Shown piece after piece: positions 26,096-36,312 of a DNA stretch of 64,000 bases. Location of the stretch: contig NZ_MVHE01000021.1 in assembly GCF_002086155.1 (NCBI RefSeq), forward strand, positions 1-64,000. Reading direction: 5' to 3'. Under the pieces are notes generated by a model. It was not told the DNA's origin. It saw nothing but the letters and a program-made list of their open reading frames with translations, and ran no database searches. Positions within the stretch are counted from its first letter, which is position 1. Each line of letters opens with the position of its first letter. Both the position numbers and the translations under genes were made by a program. Origin of the DNA: Mycobacterium angelicum. GTDB taxonomy: Bacteria > Actinomycetota > Actinomycetes > Mycobacteriales > Mycobacteriaceae.

Positions 26096-28651
26096 ATGTC
26101 TTCAGCCGGAACTGCGCGCGCGCGTGGTGACTCCCGTCACGTCATCGTGGTCGGGCACGGCATGGTGGGCCACCGGTTCGTGGAGGCGCTCCGCGCCCGT
26201 GACACCAGCGGCTCCTGGCAGATCACCGTGCTGGCCGAGGAGGCCGACGCCGCCTACGACCGCGTAGGACTGACGTCCTACACCGAAAGCTGGGACCGCG
26301 GACTGTTGGCGCTGCCCGGTAACGATTACGCCGGTGACGGGCTGGTTCGGCTGCTGCTGAACACGCGGGTCACCGAAATCGACCGCACGACAAAGACGGT
26401 GGTCACCGCCGATGGCGTACGTCACAGCTACGACGCCCTGGTCCTGGCCACCGGCTCCTACGCCTTCGTGCCGCCGGTGCCCGGTCACGACCTGCCCGCC
26501 TGCCACGTCTACCGCACTCTGGACGACCTCGACGCCATCAAGGCCGGTGCCCAGCGCACGGTGGCCGCCGGTGACAACGGTGCCGGTGTGGTCATCGGTG
26601 GTGGTCTGCTGGGCCTGGAAGCCGCCAATGCACTGCGTCAGTTCGGATTGCAGACCCACGTCATCGAGATGATGCCGCGCCTCATGGCACAACAGATCGA
26701 CGAGGCCGGCGGTGCCCTGCTGGCCCGGATGATCACCGACCTCGGAATTGCCATCCACACCGGTGTCGGCACCAAATCGATTGAATCCATTGCGGGTTCG
26801 GAGTCGATGCGGCTGACCCTGAGCGATGGTGAAGTGATCGACGCAGGCGTGGTGGTCTTCGCCGCCGGCATCCGTCCTCGCGACGAACTGGCGCGGGCGG
26901 CCGACCTGGCGATCGCCGAACGCGGCGGCGTGCTCACCGACTTATCCTGCCGGGCAAGCGATCCCGACATTTATGCGGTCGGTGAGGTCGCCGCTATCGA
27001 GGGGGTGTGCTACGGCCTGGTCGGCCCCGGCTACACCAGCGCCGAAGTGGTGGCCGACCGGCTGCTGGACGGCGCCGCGGAATTCCCGGAAGCCGACCTG
27101 TCGACCAAGCTCAAGCTGCTCGGCGTCGACGTCGCCAGCTTCGGCGACGCGATGGGGGTAACCGAGAACTGCCTCGAGGTCGCCGTCAACGACGCGGTGA
27201 ATCGCACCTACGCCAAACTGGTGCTCTCCGACGACGCCAAGACCCTGCTCGGCGGCGTGCTGGTTGGCGACGCCTCCTCCTACGGAGTGCTGCGGCCCAT
27301 GGTCGGCAGTGAGTTGCCCGGGGATCCGCTGGCGTTGATCGCGCCGGCCGGGTCGGGCGACGGCGCCGGCGCGTTGGGCATTGGGGCACTACCGGATTCG
27401 GCACAGATCTGTTCCTGCAACAACGTCACCAAGGGCGATCTGAAGTGTGCGATCGCCGACGGGTGCGCCGATGTTCCGTCGCTGAAGTCCTGCACCTCAG
27501 CCGGTACCTCGTGCGGATCGTGCGTGCCGCTGCTCAAGCAGCTGCTGGAAGCCGAAGGCGTGGAACAGTCCAAGGCGCTGTGCGAGCACTTCAGCCAGTC
27601 GCGGGCGGAGTTGTTCGAGATCATTTCGGCTACCGAGATCCGGACGTTCTCCGGGCTGCTGGAGCGCTTCGGCCGCGGAAGTGGTTGCGACATATGCAAA
27701 CCCGTGGTCGCGTCCATCCTGGCATCGACCGGTTCCGACCACATTCTGGAGGGCGAGCAGGCCGCACTGCAGGACTCCAATGACCACTTCCTTGCCAACA
27801 TCCAGAAGAACGGCAGCTACTCGATCGTGCCGCGGGTGCCCGGCGGCGACATCAAGCCCGAGCACCTGATTCTGATCGGCCAGATCGCGCAGGACTTCGG
27901 CCTTTACACCAAGATCACCGGCGGCCAGCGCATCGATATGTTCGGTGCCCGGGTGGACCAGCTGCCGCTGATCTGGAAGCGGCTGGTCGAGGGTGGCATG
28001 GAATCCGGCCACGCCTACGGCAAGGCGTTGCGCACCGTCAAGAGCTGCGTGGGCAGCGACTGGTGCCGCTACGGCCAACAGGATTCGGTGCAGCTGGCCA
28101 TCGACCTCGAATTGCGCTACCGCGGATTGCGGGCGCCGCACAAGATCAAGCTGGGTGTCTCGGGCTGCGCGCGGGAGTGCGCCGAGGCGCGCGGCAAGGA
28201 CGTCGGCATCATCGCCACCGAAAAGGGCTGGAACCTTTACGTCGGCGGCAACGGCGGCATGACCCCCAAGCACGCCCAGCTGCTGGCCAGCGACCTCGAC
28301 ACCGAGACGCTGACCCGCTACGTCGACCGGTTCCTCATGTACTACATCCGCACCGCGGACCGGCTGCAGCGCACGGCGCCGTGGGTGGAAGCGCTTGGGC
28401 TCGACCACGTCCGCGAGGTCGTGTGCGACGACTCGCTGGGCCTGGCCGAGGAATTCGAGGCCGCGATGGAGCGCCACGTGGCGAACTATCAGTGCGAATG
28501 GAAGGGCGTGCTGGAGGACCCGGACAAGCTGTCGCGGTTCGTCTCATTCGTCAACGCCCCAGAGGCGGTCGACTCGACAGTGACATTCACCGAACGTGCC
28601 GGGCGCAAAGTACCTGTGCCCATTGGTATTCCCCGCGTTAGATCGAACTAG
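26096..28651 (+). CDS. nirB: Assimilatory nitrite reductase large subunit NirB
   Basis: 851 residues (Rv0252, 853). An N-terminal FAD/NAD(P)H oxidoreductase occupies about 15-320, with 'HVIVVGHGMVGHRFVEAL' and 'VVIGGGLLGLEAANAL'. A BFD-like [2Fe-2S] region at about 440-485 has four Cys ('ICSCNNV', 'TSCGSCVPLL'). The sirohaem-[4Fe-4S] reductase domain follows, with 'KSCVGSDWCRYG' (about C650, C655) and 'SGCARECAEARG' (about C690, C694). It reduces nitrite to ammonium with NAD(P)H. nirD starts 9 bases downstream. Divergent from acr2. Confidence 0.96.
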   Translation: MSSAGTARARGDSRHVIVVGHGMVGHRFVEALRARDTSGSWQITVLAEEADAAYDRVGLTSYTESWDRGLLALPGNDYAGDGLVRLLLNTRVTEIDRTTKTVVTADGVRHSYDALVLATGSYAFVPPVPGHDLPACHVYRTLDDLDAIKAGAQRTVAAGDNGAGVVIGGGLLGLEAANALRQFGLQTHVIEMMPRLMAQQIDEAGGALLARMITDLGIAIHTGVGTKSIESIAGSESMRLTLSDGEVIDAGVVVFAAGIRPRDELARAADLAIAERGGVLTDLSCRASDPDIYAVGEVAAIEGVCYGLVGPGYTSAEVVADRLLDGAAEFPEADLSTKLKLLGVDVASFGDAMGVTENCLEVAVNDAVNRTYAKLVLSDDAKTLLGGVLVGDASSYGVLRPMVGSELPGDPLALIAPAGSGDGAGALGIGALPDSAQICSCNNVTKGDLKCAIADGCADVPSLKSCTSAGTSCGSCVPLLKQLLEAEGVEQSKALCEHFSQSRAELFEIISATEIRTFSGLLERFGRGSGCDICKPVVASILASTGSDHILEGEQAALQDSNDHFLANIQKNGSYSIVPRVPGGDIKPEHLILIGQIAQDFGLYTKITGGQRIDMFGARVDQLPLIWKRLVEGGMESGHAYGKALRTVKSCVGSDWCRYGQQDSVQLAIDLELRYRGLRAPHKIKLGVSGCARECAEARGKDVGIIATEKGWNLYVGGNGGMTPKHAQLLASDLDTETLTRYVDRFLMYYIRTADRLQRTAPWVEALGLDHVREVVCDDSLGLAEEFEAAMERHVANYQCEWKGVLEDPDKLSRFVSFVNAPEAVDSTVTFTERAGRKVPVPIGIPRVRSN

Positions 28652-28660
28652 GGAGGAATC

Positions 28661-29017
28661 ATGACGCTTCTCAACGACATTCAGGTGTGGACTACCGCCT
28701 GCGACTACAACCACCTCATTCCCGGGCGCGGCGTCGGCGTGCTACTCGACGACGGCAGCCAGGCGGCGCTGTTCCGGCTGGACGACGGCACGGTGCGTGC
28801 GGTGGGCAATGTCGACCCGTTCTCCGGTGCGGCCGTGCTGTCCCGCGGGATCGTCGGCGACCGTGCGGGTCGCGCGACAGTCCAATCCCCGATCCTGAAG
28901 CAGGCTTTCGCCCTTGACGACGGCTCCTGCCTTGACGATCCGCGGGTCTCGGTGCCGGTGTACCCGGCACGGGTGACGCCGGAGGGCTACATCCAGGTCG
29001 CCCGGATGGCCGCCTGA
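28661..29017 (+). CDS. nirD: Nitrite reductase small subunit NirD
   Basis: 118 residues, same length as Rv0253; ribosome site GGGAGG before ATG 28661. It is a Rieske-like fold of the NirD type. The Cys and His ligands of true Rieske proteins are absent, as usual for NirD, so it serves as a structural partner of NirB. It forms an operon with nirB. In M. tuberculosis cobU and cobQ1 follow; here the next gene is the convergent 29037-29486. Confidence 0.95.
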   Translation: MTLLNDIQVWTTACDYNHLIPGRGVGVLLDDGSQAALFRLDDGTVRAVGNVDPFSGAAVLSRGIVGDRAGRATVQSPILKQAFALDDGSCLDDPRVSVPVYPARVTPEGYIQVARMAA

Positions 29018-29036
29018 GCCCGGTTCGGAGGGCTAC

Positions 29037-29486
29037 TCAGTCGATTTTTCCGACGAGGTAACGCTGCATCACCGGGCCGATAGCATCGACGAGCGCGTCT
29101 ACCGACATCGAGTGCAGCGGCTCTGAGCGCACCCCGTAGCGCATGATGCCCAGTCCTACCAGCTGCGAGGCGCACAACGACGCGCGGACAGCGATCTTGT
29201 CCGCCCCGAGCATCTTGAGCAGCGGGTTGAAAACCGGCCCGATGAACATGGATTGCACGATTTCGGCGGTCTTGGCCAAGCCCGTTGATGCGACAGCGCT
29301 GGCGGCAAACGGCCCGCCGCCGGCGGCATCCCACGTGGTGATCAGCATGTACAGCGTCCGCCGGCCTACCTGGTTGACGCTTCCGGTCACGATGCGGTCG
29401 ATGAACTCCGGTGTGCCGAAAGGTAACCGCAGCATCTTCGCCACCGGGTCGAGCAGTCCACGCGACTGCTCTTCTTGACGGGCCAT
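29037..29486 (-). CDS. Stand-alone TetR C-terminal domain protein (Rv0258c-like)
   Basis: 149 residues. The sequence resembles the ligand-binding half of TetR regulators (TetR_C_16 type): 'FGTPEFIDRIVTGSVNQ', 'RASLCASQLVGLGIMRY' and 'IGPVMQRYLVG'. No helix-turn-helix precedes it, and only 31 bases separate its start from the chelatase-like gene, so the DNA-binding half is absent. M. tuberculosis Rv0258c (151 residues) has the same size and location, so the short form appears conserved rather than freshly broken. It may bind a ligand or dimerise with a full TetR protein. Role unknown. Confidence 0.7.
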   Translation of the reverse strand: MARQEEQSRGLLDPVAKMLRLPFGTPEFIDRIVTGSVNQVGRRTLYMLITTWDAAGGGPFAASAVASTGLAKTAEIVQSMFIGPVFNPLLKMLGADKIAVRASLCASQLVGLGIMRYGVRSEPLHSMSVDALVDAIGPVMQRYLVGKID

Positions 29487-29517
29487 GTTGCCAGGATCAC
29501 CCGGATATCACCAAAGA

Positions 29518-30282
29518 TCAAGCGCCGCTGCTACCGGCGTGCCTCACCAGCAAAGCTTTGTGCTCCACGCAATTCGACAGGTGGCGAACGCGGCAGGCGC
29601 CCGTTCGGCGCGGCAGGGCCTGGCGGAATCGGTTGGCAATCAGTCGCGCCAGCCCGGGGTCGGAGCCCAGCGGTCCGGTGACCAGATCGGCGCCGCAACC
29701 GGCCAGCCGCTCTTGAAACAACCCGTCGGCAAGCAGATAAGACGCGACCACTACGCGATGTGCGCCGCGGCGCCGGGCGGCGGCCACCGCCTGGTAGATA
29801 TCCGGCTGCCCGGTGGCCGCGAATCCCAGGTCGACTCGGGACCCGATCAGCGCGGATAGCAAGGTGGCGGTGTGGCACAGGTCGGCCTGTGCCCGCCGAT
29901 CCGAGGTACCTGCGGCGCCGAGAATCACTGAATCACCAGTCCGCCAGCCAGATTTCACCAATTGCCGAGCGACTATCCGCGCGATTTCCGGGCCCGGCCC
30001 CAAGGCGGGAGTGACGGTGACACTCGGATGCCCGCTGGCCGCCACGTGCCCCGGCAGGTCGGCGCGGACGTGGTAGCCGCGAGACAGGAAGGCCGGCACC
30101 ACAATTGCCGGTTGCGCCGAGCTGAGACCCGAAAGCAATTCGCCGGGTGTAGGTCCCAGCACGTCGACGAAAGCGACCTGCACGCTCTGGTCCACCAACC
30201 GGCTCACCTGCTCGGCGAGATCCCCGATCATCGCGATGCCGGACGCTCTGCGGGTACCGTGTGCCGTCAGAATCAGACTCAT
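29518..30282 (-). CDS. CbiX/SirB-type sirohydrochlorin chelatase-like protein (Rv0259c-like)
   Basis: 254 residues (Rv0259c about 247). Two tandem chelatase half-domains are visible. The first begins 'MSLILTAHGTRRASG' with the catalytic-type His9 and 'PAFLSRGYHVRADLP'. The second has 'GAAGTSDRRAQADLC' and 'VVASYLLADGLFQERL'. The family inserts Fe2+ or Co2+ into sirohydrochlorin, and NirB needs sirohaem, so an iron chelatase role fits the context. The start overlaps the stop of the HemD-like gene by 4 bases (ATGA). The C-terminal 25 residues look unstructured and basic. Confidence 0.85.
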   Translation of the reverse strand: MSLILTAHGTRRASGIAMIGDLAEQVSRLVDQSVQVAFVDVLGPTPGELLSGLSSAQPAIVVPAFLSRGYHVRADLPGHVAASGHPSVTVTPALGPGPEIARIVARQLVKSGWRTGDSVILGAAGTSDRRAQADLCHTATLLSALIGSRVDLGFAATGQPDIYQAVAAARRRGAHRVVVASYLLADGLFQERLAGCGADLVTGPLGSDPGLARLIANRFRQALPRRTGACRVRHLSNCVEHKALLVRHAGSSGA

Positions 30283-31421
30283 AGGTCACGCCCGGAATCG
30301 ACCGCGAGCCGGTACCCACGCTTGACCACCGTTGCCACAATGTTCTTGTCGCCCAGGGCCGTTCGCAGCCGCAGCACGGCGGTGTCCACTGCGTGGGTGT
30401 CGTCGCCGTTGCCGGGCAGTACGCCCAGCAGGTCATTGCGCGCCACCACGTCACCGGGGCGCTGCGCCAGCGCACGCAGAATCGCCATTCCCGAACCCGA
30501 CACCGTCTTGACCGAACCGTCTACCAGCACGCAGGTCCCGCGAATGTCGATAACGTGACCGGCGGCCTTGACGGTGGTGGAGCCCAACACGGGCAGTTCC
30601 TCGGCGATGTGTCGGGCCAAGGCGCCCAACCGCATTCGTTCCGGAGAGGACGTCGGGATGCCCCGCCGGATCAGTGGGCGCGAGGTCACTGGACCGACGC
30701 ACATCGCGTGCACCGCAGTGCGCAGCGCTTCCACCAGTTGGTCCTCGATGTCCAATTCGCGGCCGCGTTCCAGTACCGCCGCAGCCGCGGGTGCCGAGGT
30801 GAAACTGACCGCGTCGAATTGCCGCCGGGCGATCCCGGTGACCAACTGATCGAACTCACCCCCCAACGGTGTCGGCTTCCAGCGGTACACCCGGATGGGC
30901 ATCACTTCGGCCCCCGCCGAACGCAATTGGGTGAGGAATTCCGGGAACGGATCCCACGCGTCGGCGGCGCCGTGCAGCTGGATGGCGATGTGCATGCCGG
31001 ATACCCCGGAATCGAGCAGGTATTCCAGCACCTCCTGTGAGGATTCGGATTCCGGCGACCACTCCTCGCGCAGCCCGGCGGCACGCAGCGCCCCGGTGGC
31101 TTTGGGGCCGCGTGAGACTATCCGGCCGGCCGACAACGACTTGATGAGTTGGTTGGCCAGCCCCCACCCCTCGGCGGCGGCCACCCAGCCCCGAAAGCCG
31201 ATGCCGGTGTGCGCCACCAATATGTCAGGCGGGTTAACGATCAATGCGTCGGTATTGCGGTGCAGCTCATCGTCATCGGGAAGTGCAATCATGCTGATCG
31301 CGGGCGCACTGCAGACCTCGGCGCCCTGACGGCGCAGCAGTGCACAAAGCTCCTCGGCGCGGCGAGCTGACGTCACCGCGACCCGGTAGCCGGTCAGTGG
31401 CGCAGATTCGGGCTGGGCCAT
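30279..31421 (-). CDS. HemD-like domain fused to a winged-helix DNA-binding domain (Rv0260c-like)
   Basis: 380 residues (Rv0260c 381). Residues about 10-265 resemble uroporphyrinogen-III synthase: 'GYRVAVTSARRAEELCALL', 'DILVAHTGIGFRGWV', 'SFTSAPAAAAVLE'. Residues about 285-375 are an OmpR/PhoB-type winged helix, 'ILRALAQRPGDVVARNDLL' and 'AVDTAVLRLRTALGD', ending 'VVKRGYRLAV'. The fusion suggests a tetrapyrrole-sensing regulator rather than only an enzyme. Overlap with the chelatase gene and the neighbours nirBD and narK3 point to control of nitrite assimilation or sirohaem supply; the first is inference. Confidence 0.88.
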   Translation of the reverse strand: MAQPESAPLTGYRVAVTSARRAEELCALLRRQGAEVCSAPAISMIALPDDDELHRNTDALIVNPPDILVAHTGIGFRGWVAAAEGWGLANQLIKSLSAGRIVSRGPKATGALRAAGLREEWSPESESSQEVLEYLLDSGVSGMHIAIQLHGAADAWDPFPEFLTQLRSAGAEVMPIRVYRWKPTPLGGEFDQLVTGIARRQFDAVSFTSAPAAAAVLERGRELDIEDQLVEALRTAVHAMCVGPVTSRPLIRRGIPTSSPERMRLGALARHIAEELPVLGSTTVKAAGHVIDIRGTCVLVDGSVKTVSGSGMAILRALAQRPGDVVARNDLLGVLPGNGDDTHAVDTAVLRLRTALGDKNIVATVVKRGYRLAVDSGRDL

Positions 31422-31499
31422 ATGACGTTTGTATGCCTAAGAAATTTCCATTGCGTTACCGCGCAATTGCTGACGCATTGCTCTCTGCGCCAGTGTCAA

Positions 31500-32897
31500 T
31501 TACACCCCCGCTGCGGCGCACTCAGCCTTCGTTTGCGGGACCGCGGCTGCCGAAGACGGCCTGCGCACGTACATGACCCAGGTGAGCAGGGCGGCAATCA
31601 CGTAGGACGCCAAGAACATCCAATACGCCGACGTTTCGGTGCCGCTGCGCAAATAGGACTCCCGCAGCGCCAGGTTGATGCCCACCCCGCCGAGCGCTCC
31701 GACCGCCGCGCAGAAGCCGATCAGCGATCCCGACATGGCGCGTGACCAGTGGCGGCGTTCAGCGTCGCTGAGATTCAGCGCGCGGCTGCGGGCTTCGAAG
31801 ACCGACGGAATCAGTTTGAACACAGACCCGTTGCCCATGCCGGCCAGAATGAAGAGCGCAATGAAGCCGACGACGGAACCCGCCAGCGTGATGGTGCTGG
31901 TGCTGACGTGATTGTCGTCCAGGGTGCTGATAGCGACCAGCAGCCCCGCGGCCACGGTCATGCCGCCCAGTACCCATAGCGTGACGCGGCTACCGCCGAT
32001 ACGGTCCGCCAGCCGTCCGCCGTAGATCCGGGCCAGCGAACCCAATAGCGGCCCCACGAACGCGATCTGGGCGGCATGCAGGGACGCGTGCTTGATGCTC
32101 TCGCCGCCCTGCTCGAAGTGGACCTGCAACACCTCACCGAAGGCGAATGCGAACCCGATCCAGGAGCCGAAGGTGCAGATGTACAGCAGCGAAATCACCC
32201 AGGTGTGCCGCACGAACAGAATGGAACGCATCGTGTTGGCTTCGATGCCGTGATCCAGGTTGTCCATGAACAGCGCAGCGGCGATGCCGACCAGCGCCAG
32301 CGCTACCAGGTAGACGGCGCAGACCCAGTACGGCGCTTCATGTCCGGCGGTGGCAAGCACCAGCAGCCCGACCAGTTGGATCACCGCCACCCCGAGGTTG
32401 CCGCCTCCGGCGTTGAGAGCCAGCGCCCAGCCCTTGAGCCGCTGCGGGTAGAACGCGTTGACGTTGGCCAGCGACGCCGCGTAATTGCCGCCACCCAGGC
32501 CGGTGAGTGCCGCACAGACCACGTAGGGCCACAGCGGCAGGCCGGGGTTGGCCAGCAGCACGATGGTTCCGACGGTGGGGATGAGCAACACGAACGCGGA
32601 GAAGGCCGTCCAGTTACGGCCACCGAACTTGGCGATACCCAAGGTGTAAGGGATCCGCACGCAGCCGCCGACGAACGTGGCGACCGCACCCAGCAGCAGC
32701 TTGTCGCCGGCCGTGAAGCCGTACACGGATGCCGGCATGAACAGCGTCATCACCGACCACAGCGACCAGATGGAGAACGCCACATGGTCACCGGCCACCG
32801 TGCACAACAGGTTGCGCCGGGCGATCTTGTCGTTGCCGGCCTCCCAGGCCGCGATGTCTTCGGGATTCCACTCCGCGATGCGATGGTTGCGGCCCAT
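31500..32897 (-). CDS. narK3: Nitrate/nitrite transporter NarK3
   Basis: 465 residues from ATG 32897 ('MGRNHRIAEWNPEDIAAW'), matching NarK3 (Rv0261c, 469); the frame continues upstream to 33035 without support. It is a 12-helix MFS nitrate/nitrite porter with glycine-rich nitrate signature segments 'GLGGGNYAASLANVNAFYP' and 'GMGNGSVFKLIPSVF'. It imports nitrate or exports nitrite, feeding NirBD. It ends 78 bases before the HemD-fusion start on the same strand, so it could be transcribed with the downstream genes. Confidence 0.93.
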   Translation of the reverse strand: MGRNHRIAEWNPEDIAAWEAGNDKIARRNLLCTVAGDHVAFSIWSLWSVMTLFMPASVYGFTAGDKLLLGAVATFVGGCVRIPYTLGIAKFGGRNWTAFSAFVLLIPTVGTIVLLANPGLPLWPYVVCAALTGLGGGNYAASLANVNAFYPQRLKGWALALNAGGGNLGVAVIQLVGLLVLATAGHEAPYWVCAVYLVALALVGIAAALFMDNLDHGIEANTMRSILFVRHTWVISLLYICTFGSWIGFAFAFGEVLQVHFEQGGESIKHASLHAAQIAFVGPLLGSLARIYGGRLADRIGGSRVTLWVLGGMTVAAGLLVAISTLDDNHVSTSTITLAGSVVGFIALFILAGMGNGSVFKLIPSVFEARSRALNLSDAERRHWSRAMSGSLIGFCAAVGALGGVGINLALRESYLRSGTETSAYWMFLASYVIAALLTWVMYVRRPSSAAAVPQTKAECAAAGV

Positions 32898-33108
32898 ACG
32901 GGTGTTCGCCTTTCGTGGAAGTCTGGGGCGGACCTCGTTGTGTCCGAGTCGATGTGATGCCGGCCACGCTGCTGGCCGGGTGGGCGCCAAACGATGAACA
33001 GTCCTGCCCTCCGCTTGATTGATGCTCACAAACACGGGTGAAGGCCGTCAACTCAATCGGGCCGATATCGCCTGAAAGTTGAATCCCAGTTATCTGTTAG
33101 CTGGCTGA

Positions 33109-34550
<1,442 letters not shown>

Positions 34551-34557
34551 TCCCTTC

Positions 34558-35220
34558 TCACGCCGCCCGGAACCGAACCCACATGCCCTGCGTCAGCAGC
34601 GCCGGGTCGGGCCGGTGGATATCCCACAGCACAGCGTCGGTATGGCCGATGATCTGCCACCCGCCGGGCGACTCGCGCGGGTAGATCGACGTGAATTCGC
34701 CGGCCAGAGCGACCGAACCGGCGGGCACCGCCGTACGTGGTTCGGCCCGCCGCGGTACCCGTAGCCGTGCGTCGCCGCCGATCAAGTAGGCGAAGCCGGG
34801 GGCAAACCCGGCGAATCCCACCCGCCACGGGACGCTGGTGTGGGCGTTGATGACCTGGGCGGTGCTCAGCCCGGTGTGACCGGCGACCTCGGCCAGATCG
34901 GGGCCGTCGTAGACGACGTCGATCAGGATCTCCTCGCCGTGCTCGGAACCCGCGTCCGCGTCCAGGGTGACCCGCAACTTGCGTATCCGCTGCCGGGTGG
35001 CGCCCTGGTATTGAGGTCCGTCCAGTTTCACCAGCACCGTGCGGGACGCGGGGACGATGTCGACCACGCCGGGCAGTGCCGCGGCACGCAGTGCGTCCGC
35101 CCACGCCAATACGTTCTGGGTGGTGTCACATTGCAGCAGCAACGCTTGATCGCCGTAGTCGAGAACGGGGCAGACCTGTGGGTCGGTCACCGACTCCATG
35201 GAGAGGTTCGGCAGGCTCAT
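34558..35220 (-). CDS. pxpB: 5-oxoprolinase subunit B-like (PxpB/KipI, Rv0264c-like)
   Basis: 220 residues from ATG 35220; an internal start '[10 protein letters not shown]' at 35199 would give 213, nearer to Rv0264c (210). It has the allophanate hydrolase-subunit-1 (cyclophilin-like) fold: '[10 protein letters not shown]', '[20 protein letters not shown]' and '[17 protein letters not shown]'. It is the partner of the next gene (7-base spacing). Confidence 0.9.
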   Translation of the reverse strand: MSLPNLSMESVTDPQVCPVLDYGDQALLLQCDTTQNVLAWADALRAAALPGVVDIVPASRTVLVKLDGPQYQGATRQRIRKLRVTLDADAGSEHGEEILIDVVYDGPDLAEVAGHTGLSTAQVINAHTSVPWRVGFAGFAPGFAYLIGGDARLRVPRRAEPRTAVPAGSVALAGEFTSIYPRESPGGWQIIGHTDAVLWDIHRPDPALLTQGMWVRFRAA

Positions 35221-35299
35221 TCTTTGACGGTAGCGCCGCGATCAGAGGGTCGGCCAGAGATTTTGGTGCACTGCCAGAGGTGCCTTAGCAAACGCTCAG

Positions 35300-36280
35300 C
35301 TAGCCCAGAATCTTGCCGATCAACGGGGGTAGTTGATCGGCGATCAACGGGTAGCTCAGCGGCGACGAGAAGGCGATGGCCCCGGCCTGCTCCTTGGTGG
35401 TGAAAATGTGCCGGTTCTGCGCGGTTGCCTGCGCGGCAGCGATATCGGGGTCGGCCAGCAACGCCTGCTGGTCCTCGGGGCTCTCGGTGGTCCAGATAAT
35501 TACATCGGCAGAATCGAGCACCTCGTTGACGTGTTCGCGCGGGATGATCGCGCGGGGGTCGGTGGCAAAGGGCTTGATGCTGTCGGAAACGACCAGACCC
35601 ATCTGATTCAGGAAGTCGGTGCGCCAGCCCGCCGTCGTCGCCACCACCGTGCCCTGCCAGAGCCTGCCCTGCATCAGCAGCGCCTTCTTGCCCTTCCATT
35701 GCGCGTTCTTCTGGCCGACGTCGGTGAACTGCTTGTCCACGCCGTCGATCAGCGACTTCATCTGGTTGGCCTGGAACACGGCCTGACCGATCGCGGTGGC
35801 CTGGTCCTTCCACGGCTCGAAGAACGCGTCGCCGTCGGACTGCGCCAGCGTCGGGGCGATCGCCGACAGCTTCTTGTACGTGTCCGCGTCCAGTCCGGCG
35901 TTGACGGCCACGATCAGGTCGGGTTTGAGCCCGGCGATCTGATCCACCTGAATCCCGTTGTCCAGGTTGAGCACAACGGGTTGCGCGGGGCCGAGTCTGG
36001 GCTGAGCCCACGGCCACACCGCGAACGGCTGGTCGCCGAACCAGTTGGTGATCGCGATGGGAACCACGCCCAGCGCGAGCAGATCGTCCTGTTCGGTGTA
36101 GCCGGCGCTGACTACGCGTTTGGGCGGTTCCTTGACGACGGTCTGTCCGAAGAGGTGGGTGATCGTCACCGCGCCGCCGCCGGCGTTGCCCGCCGCGGGC
36201 TTGGCTCCCGAGCACGCCGTGAGCAGCCCTGTGGCGCCGGCGAGCTGCAGGAATCCCCGCCGACTCAAGCCCTGATGCAC
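35300..36280 (-). CDS. Iron-siderophore type substrate-binding lipoprotein (Rv0265c, FecB2-like)
   Basis: 326 residues (Rv0265c 330). The N-terminus has both a twin-arginine motif 'SRRGFLQLAG' and lipobox 'LTAC' (C23), so it is a Tat-exported lipoprotein. The mature part is a class III periplasmic-binding protein (TroA/FecB type): 'RVVSAGYTEQDDLLALG', 'GLKPDLIVAVN', 'SADVIIWTT'. It would bind an iron chelate or haem outside the membrane. No permease or ATPase genes are adjacent. In M. tuberculosis oplA follows; here the LigD-like gene follows after 32 bases. Confidence 0.88.
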   Translation of the reverse strand: MHQGLSRRGFLQLAGATGLLTACSGAKPAAGNAGGGAVTITHLFGQTVVKEPPKRVVSAGYTEQDDLLALGVVPIAITNWFGDQPFAVWPWAQPRLGPAQPVVLNLDNGIQVDQIAGLKPDLIVAVNAGLDADTYKKLSAIAPTLAQSDGDAFFEPWKDQATAIGQAVFQANQMKSLIDGVDKQFTDVGQKNAQWKGKKALLMQGRLWQGTVVATTAGWRTDFLNQMGLVVSDSIKPFATDPRAIIPREHVNEVLDSADVIIWTTESPEDQQALLADPDIAAAQATAQNRHIFTTKEQAGAIAFSSPLSYPLIADQLPPLIGKILG

Positions 36281-36312
36281 AGCGAGAGAGTATCGCGTGT
36301 GTTACCGGACCG

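Noticed and set aside
32898..33108. Search for a gene or RNA in the 211-base gap between narK3 and aac
   Set aside because: No ORF with a ribosome site, no strong hairpin and no recognisable operator were seen.
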